This document shows, piece by piece, positions 58,646 through 64,000 of a DNA stretch of 64,000 bases. A program made the translations under genes and the position numbers. Within the stretch, counting starts at the first letter, position 1, and every line of letters starts with the position of its first letter. Source of the DNA: Karalla daura. Its lineage: Eukaryota; Chordata; Actinopteri; Chaetodontiformes; Leiognathidae. The notes beneath the pieces are model-generated. The model was given only the letters and a program-made list of their open reading frames with translations, did not search any database and was not told the origin of the DNA. The DNA lies in contig CM055196.1 of assembly GCA_029224185.1 (NCBI GenBank), positions 14,200,009 through 14,264,008 on the forward strand. The letters run 5' to 3'.

Positions 58646-59384
58646 AATTTAAGACTATTGTAAGAGGCCGTGTCTTAAACTGTGCCTGCCCACTCTGCCT
58701 GTCTCTGCCTGTCTTCCTACTTTGCTGCAATCAGTAAGTTTGTAGACTTCAGTCTTTGGACAGCAGGTCGCAATTGATTCCCAGCGAGTCAATAAAGATC
58801 AGGACCCAAAGCCATTTAATGAATTCAAAGCATCAACAAACGTCCAAAATGCTTGACTCCAAAATGACTCCAGACAAGTCCCAGAAGTTCTTGTATTATA
58901 CACATATTTATAACCATTTATGTAAACCAACAGAAAGATTACATAAATATTACTGCACATTTCATTCTGATCATAGAATATACAATTCTTTAGACATCAC
59001 ACCCTCAAAACATGCAGTGACCTTTAAAGCAAACAGAGTAGACTCATTAAAGGACGAACAGGTGGTGAACAGGTCCCGGACAGTGAGCAGCACTCATTCA
59101 AGAGGAAACCTGAATAATAATGGTGGAAAAAGCTGCAGAACACTAATTAAATGTGGGACGTCCGAATAAAAATAAGAGTACATCTAGGTCTCATCTGCTA
59201 GAGGCTGCTGAAGGAGAGAACTGGGAGGAGGAGCGGCCCTGTTTTTATTAGAGACAGTCGACATGGTTCGCTTTAGTGTCTGTTTGGGACCCATCTACGA
59301 CCTGCATGCTAACTTTTGACTGACTTTGTAACTAAGTATAAACCACATGTGACCCGTTGGAGGGTACCAGGAAGAGAGCAGATC

Positions 59385-59560
59385 AGTGGAACAGCAAAAA
59401 GGTCCCTGGTTTGAATTCAGGTCAGACCAAGGTCCTAGAAACTCAGACTGGGTCTGAGGGTGAGACTAGTAATACGTGTGTCCTGTGATAGACTGATGAC
59501 CTGATCACCAGACCCCCAGGACACTGTTCTGGTACATGGCTAATCAGATGACGGATGGAA
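59385..59560 (+). repeat. SINE-like fragment
   Basis: The B-box-like ggtccctggtttgaattcag, gtcctgtgatagactgatga and agatgacggatggaaa follow the family order. Confidence 0.4.
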
Positions 59561-59575
59561 AATTCAGCTCAATGT

Positions 59576-59598
59576 CTACTACTACTACTACTACTACT
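59576..59598. repeat. (CTA)n microsatellite
   Basis: Nearly eight CTA units; a second, shorter (CTA)5 lies in idh2 intron 5 at 55795-55810. Confidence 0.93.
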
Positions 59599-60639
59599 TA
59601 CTTCCTGATTTCATGCTGCATATTCTTTCATAACAAAGTGTTTCTAAAAACTTTAGACGACTCAGTGTGCTTTAGTCTCAGGCATCCAGCCTGAGCGCTG
59701 AGGACTGCTTTCTCTAATCATATCTGCTCTGGTTCTCCTCAGTGTGTGAGAGCGCTGCCAGCAGGACCATTCCAGTGAATAGAAGAGTACAGGGGGGAGG
59801 AGGTGCACAGGATCAAGTGACTGTTTCCCAGCCAAATTAATGCTGCTTCTACCAAAGCCTCCCTCCAATAATGCAAGTGAACATACAGACTCTGGTGGAA
59901 GAGCTGCACGATTAACACTCTCACAGCCACAAACTCTATCTCGATATTAGATCGTTTCATACCACAGGACACCTCCACGTGGGACATTTGCCCTAGCAGG
60001 ATTATGCAGCCTTGGCAACACCTGTCCAAACAGCTCGCGCTATGTTCCCATGCTCTTAATATGACTCTGACCCCCGCAGCCTGCAGAGACGTGGTGTTCA
60101 TGGCACACTGAAAATAACTTGACAGCACAGACAGCCACTACGCTCTCTAACATGAAGCAGAGAAAGGACAAAAGGATTGGCATGTGTGTGTGACTGCTTA
60201 GAAACAATCTAAACACCATAAGATTTTGAGTTTAACACTGTGTCCTGGTTTCGCCTGCCTTTCTGGGGATTTGTTTTTACTTCCAGAGGTGCAACGAAAC
60301 TCATTGACTACGAACTGTCAACCATTATAGCAGGCGATATACACATATCTGAGAGTAGTCTTCTTAAGTCAGAATTCACTGGGTTCTTACATTTCGATAT
60401 TTACTAGCCTCCTGAGTGTATCTGTGACAATGAAACTGAAATATTTGAGTTGTACACAAAACACATCTCAGCCTTTGTAAACCACGCTTTTAAACAGTCT
60501 CTACATTATATTAAGACGATAACTGATATCTTATAAAATCCCTTTGGTTTAGTTGCAGGTAAATTCCTTCCTCACAACTCCATTTTATTTACTGTGTAAA
60601 TATTGTATGACATTTGCGCAAATGGATAAAACCAACCCT

Positions 60640-60710
60640 CAATCACCTGGCGTCTCCAATCCACCTTCACATGCATGTTCTTGGACTGCTGGAGGAACCC
60701 CATCATCGAC
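60640..60710 (-). repeat. SINE-like fragment (reverse)
   Basis: cacatgcatgttcttggact followed by gctggaggaacccc resembles the reverse-orientation core CATGCATGTTTTTGGACTGTGGGAGGAA. Confidence 0.35.
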
Positions 60711-60829
60711 TGGTTTGTGAACAGTCATTTCAGAAAAACCCAGTCGTGCAAACCAACTTAAACAGTCTATGCATTCCATGAATGCAACTTTCACTCTTGC
60801 CTCGCTCTTAAGCAGCTGTGAGGGTCACC

Positions 60830-60871
60830 TGTCAATCACTCTCGGTCAGACATGTCCAAGAGTGATTGACA
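60830..60871. repeat. Perfect 13-bp inverted repeat (hairpin)
   Basis: TGTCAATCACTCT (60830-60842), a 16-nt loop, then AGAGTGATTGACA (60859-60871). Confidence 0.9.
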
Positions 60872-61324
60872 CGATTTGATTATTCAATTTTTCAAGCTTT
60901 AATAGATAATTAATCATGGGTTTATTCTATGGGATGAGAAACTTTAGCTGTTGGAAGCCGTATGAATTGCGAATACAAAACTTATTGAATGAGTATTGAA
61001 AATGACTGAGAATTACATTTTTTCACAGTGTTTTTGGAAACAATAGAATTGTAAGCAATCACTTCCGCATTGGCTTCACCTCTCAGACCGGAAGACTACA
61101 TCCATCACTCAACATTCAACAAAGCAGGCCCATGGTCCCACTGGGTTTTCAAAGAGGGACCTTTCCTACCATGAGGATGTAGTGCTATCCAGGGCCGATG
61201 TTCATACAAATGAAACCTAAGATAAGCGGCAAAAAACTGCTAAATTATAATTATTGTGAAGGTCAGTTTGCAAGCAAAAACAACATTACACACTCTGACT
61301 GTATTTGATGTTTTTAAGTACGGC

Positions 61325-61329
<5 letters not shown>

Positions 61330-61360
<31 letters not shown>
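61330..61360 (+). repeat. A31 homopolymer
   Basis: 31 consecutive A on the plus strand. It could be a retroposon tail, but no recognisable retroposon body precedes it. Confidence 0.95.
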
Positions 61361-61362
<2 letters not shown>

Positions 61363-61368
61363 GTCCAC

Positions 61369-61425
61369 CACGTGAGCTGGACTTTCTCAGTCTGGTGCTG
61401 GGGCGCGTCACATTACGTCATGGGT
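61369..61425. promoter_or_regulatory. E-box and CRE cluster
   Basis: CACGTG at 61369-61374, a CpG-containing gggcgcgtca, and TTACGTCA (TGACGTAA on the minus strand, an ATF/CREB site) at 61413-61420, immediately followed by atgggtaagt, a strong donor-like sequence. It is a candidate promoter or enhancer inside the putative idh2 intron 1. Confidence 0.3.
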
Positions 61426-63779
61426 AAGTCATTAACGGCTACCGTTTGGCATCATTTCTGACTCGTCTAGCCTAAATCTGCTCAAACAGGGCTCTACTAT
61501 CACAGCGCAGCTAGCGGGGGGGAGGAGAGGGGGAGGGGAACACATGAGGGAGCTGAGTAGATTATGTAACTCCTGAATGTATCAACAGACTGGACGCTGA
61601 AGGACGAGCTCCAACAAAGTCATGTGGTCCAGCCTGCCTGCCTGCCACATCATTTGTATGACGGACACTGGGAGACTTTTCCCCCCTCTCTCATTCTCCT
61701 GCCTGGTGACTCAAGACGAAGCTAGTGTCTGCACAAGAATATACAAAACAGAGGCACTGGAAGGATGAAATTACACAGGAATCTTATTTTGATCCTTAAC
61801 TTGGGATGGATCTGTTTATGAAAGCTGTCGCTATTTAAAAAAAACACAGAATAAACACAGCGAAAACAACTCTGTTGCTTTCACTGCTGGAGTGGAAATA
61901 TTAAGAACTTAGGAATAGATATAGGGCAACACAGCAGGTCCCTGAACAGTGCTGCCTAATCATTGGAGTTTATCCTTTCATGGTTTGAGAGCTTTTTATA
62001 AGTCATGCACTTTACATAGCATTTCTAATAAATGGGGTATTAAATACAAAAAAGCATGCGACTGTTTCACAGGAAGCACTCAAGGTGCTCCACAACGCAT
62101 ACATAGCTCTAGCCATTAACTCTTGTTACTACTCGTAAGAGGCACAAGTCACATACACACCCAAAGGCCATACATTGTGAATACTCAAGGGTCAGCCAAG
62201 GATACATTTGCATTAGGACTACAAAGGACTACGAGGATCTGGACCACTGACAATTAAGCAGTGTTTAGACTGAAGGCCCAAATCAGAATCTTTTACGACA
62301 GTGTAGACAGACAAACACACAGATACCTCAGGTAAGTGTCTGAGTACGGACAGAAATGCGACTTAGACACTACCCTTTGTTTACTCCTGGCAGCGATTTC
62401 ATGTCCATACGATCCTCGCTAAGAAAAACATCTGATTGGGAAAAACATCAGAATTGAACACAAAGGCCTGCAGTGTAAATGTAGTCTTTGTTTCATGCAG
62501 TAAGACTTCAGAAAATGCCTCATTGCTGAATGTTGCCTTAACTAGAACAAGTGGAACAAAACAAGTCCAGGAGGCAGATGAAAAAACAAAATGGCTTAAA
62601 TGCAAGTTTTATACTCTACTCTCACTATGTGCACTTTGAATAAAACCACACCCGCACCATGTGACGTTTATAGCCAGTTCGAGAACTTGTCATCCAGCTA
62701 TGTGCCCTCCGTGCTTAGGTGTACATTAGGGTCAATCTGTCAAAGACAGCCTCTAACAATGGGCACCATGAAAATCTGACCCTTGTCACCTTTGAGTGTC
62801 CTCTCTGGTTAACTATCAACTCAGAAAGGCGAGTATTAAAGCCTCTCGGTTTTAACGCTACACAAAGAAATCACTCAAACCGAGCTTGAGACTTTTAAGG
62901 GAAGGTCAAGTTAATGAACTGGAAAAACGGGTGGTGTATGACAAATGCAAGGCTTCAAAAGTTTACGAAAGAAGGTTGGAAAGACTTACAGAGGCATTAG
63001 CACTTACAATGTGTAAAAAGAAAACAGCTCGCTGGCCCAGTTTAGGAGTAGCAAAATTAGCAAGTAGTGCAACTTCACACAGTTGTGCATTAAAAAAATG
63101 AAGACCCATCAAATCCCCGGGTGTTTTTAGGGAGATTTTCTATACAGAGTTGTTTAAGTTGCAGACTGGCCTACAACTATGGCATCGACGCACACTGCAA
63201 AAGCTCAAATGACATGTTGATTCAATCGCACTCAGTAGTCAAAGTGCCCTTCATATGACCCAGCACTTCATAAACACTGCTAGTCCGGGCCACGGGGAGA
63301 CATGTACCTACAGCAGCACCTCCACCAGGGCTCATGAGTTCCTGCTGAATGAATTTGGGAATTTGTCTGCAGAGCCCACGTGATGTCATCTAGAAAACCC
63401 TGCTTAAGGATCCTCCAAAAAAGCTGCAGGTTTCAGTGTTGTTCTTTCCTCATCTGCACTGATCTAAATAATAAAATTCTCATTTGTCTGATATAAAAAG
63501 TAACAAGGTGCACGGAGGGTTTTTACAGCCACGCTGGCTGGAAGGAGATGAGGTAAAAAAAAATGAGCCCAGATGGAAAACGTTATGTAGGACGCAGAGA
63601 AGAGAGGGAGAGAGAGAGAGAGAGCGGGGCCAGCGGCAGCCATTGCTCTCTATAGCGGAGTCTCGTATGCGATGTTTGACCTCGCCAGAAGTTTTCCAAG
63701 TCAGAGTCGCTCCAATGAACACCACGTCTGGCCTGAAGCTAATCAATTTAAAACAATAAGAGCGATGCAACTACGTCAA

Positions 63780-64000
63780 GCGACAATGGATGCGTTAAAA
63801 CCCAAATTGTGAGCAATGACCTTTCCCGGCAAGATTCATTTGATGCGCCGGCGATTACAATCCTCCATTAATCTCCTCCCGATAAGTGAAAGTGAACGCA
63901 AACTTGCCGGCACACATCTGGTTAACGAGTCGACGCGGTACAATTAGACTCTCATTCATTTATTTGCCGGCATTTCGTGTTATGGTGGTGAACAGCTCCT
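63780..64000. promoter_or_regulatory. GCCGGC-rich, possibly conserved block at the window end
   Basis: Three GCCGGC hexamers (about 63849, 63906 and 63966), two inside the repeated ttgccggca, occur amid AT-rich homeodomain-like sites (ccattaatc, gattacaa). The composition resembles a conserved non-coding element, but conservation is not tested. Confidence 0.25.

Larger units (their letters stand above)
58100..64000 (-). other. Probable idh2 intron 1 and beyond: no exon recognised
   Basis: No minus-strand ATG followed by a plausible mitochondrial presequence and a donor in the needed phase was found. The stretch contains two perfect hairpins (58622-58645, 60830-60871), SINE-like fragments (about 59385-59560 and 60640-60710), a (CTA)n repeat at 59576-59598, an A31 tract at 61330-61360, an E-box/CRE cluster at about 61369-61425 and a GCCGGC-rich end block. 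A plus-strand frame of 137 codons at 58756-59169 has no recognisable homology. Confidence 0.5.

Noticed and set aside
58756..59169. 137-codon plus-strand open frame in the idh2 intron territory
   Set aside because: No recognised domain, no coding-type composition and no splice or promoter context; the length is compatible with chance in AT-moderate DNA.
61330..61360. A31 tract as the tail of a processed pseudogene
   Set aside because: The upstream sequence shows no recognisable exon-joined gene or retroposon body and no clear target-site duplication.
63480..63770. Minus-strand ATG near 63641 (MAAAGPALSLSLS) as idh2 exon 1
   Set aside because: The Ser/Leu stretch is a GA microsatellite translation; it does not resemble a known IDH2 presequence, and no donor in the required phase follows.

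Overview
This window comes from a vertebrate nuclear genome, most likely a teleost (percomorph-type) fish. The evidence is short introns, several as small as 90 bp, conserved vertebrate multi-exon genes, abundant CA/TG microsatellites, and dispersed repeats with the look of teleost SINE heads and LINE tails. No bacterial, organellar or viral gene was seen.

Two genes can be supported exon by exon, and they are convergent (tail to tail). The first is znf710 on the plus strand: four coding exons from 47522 to 50730 encode a 663-residue protein with 11 C2H2 zinc fingers, close to the length of the mammalian protein. The second is idh2 on the minus strand: ten coding exons from 58099 down to 52852 give all 412 residues of the mature mitochondrial NADP-dependent isocitrate dehydrogenase. 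The first exon, carrying the mitochondrial targeting peptide, was not found. znf710 and idh2 are also neighbours in mammals, so this is conserved synteny. The stop codons lie about 2.1 kb apart. The region between them holds both 3' UTRs and a palindromic polyadenylation signal.

Layout. 1-38 kb: no recognisable coding exon. It holds degenerate SINE-like and LINE-tail fragments, one probable non-autonomous DNA transposon (about 22.6-23.4 kb), microsatellites, two CpG-rich patches and a few inverted repeats. In mammals znf710 has a very long 5' intron, so this block could be its 5' regulatory or intronic territory, but no splice evidence shows that. 38-46.2 kb: a run of long CT-rich tracts interspersed with CA/TG repeats. 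Within it, at about 45.2 kb, a TATA box, GC box and candidate first exon of znf710 are followed by a (GAGCTG)11 repeat. 46.2-52.5 kb: znf710. 52.5-58.1 kb: idh2 exons 11 to 2. 58.1-64 kb: probably idh2 intron 1, with two perfect short hairpins, an A31 tract, an E-box/CRE cluster and a GCCGGC-rich end block.

The observations most worth checking are isoform options written into znf710: an upstream exon that would join in frame, twin in-frame donors at the end of exon 2, and a 90-bp stop-free intron inside finger 10. Others are the shared palindromic poly(A) signal, the CT-tract cluster, and several perfect inverted repeats in otherwise featureless DNA. Nothing here amounts to a clearly new biological system.
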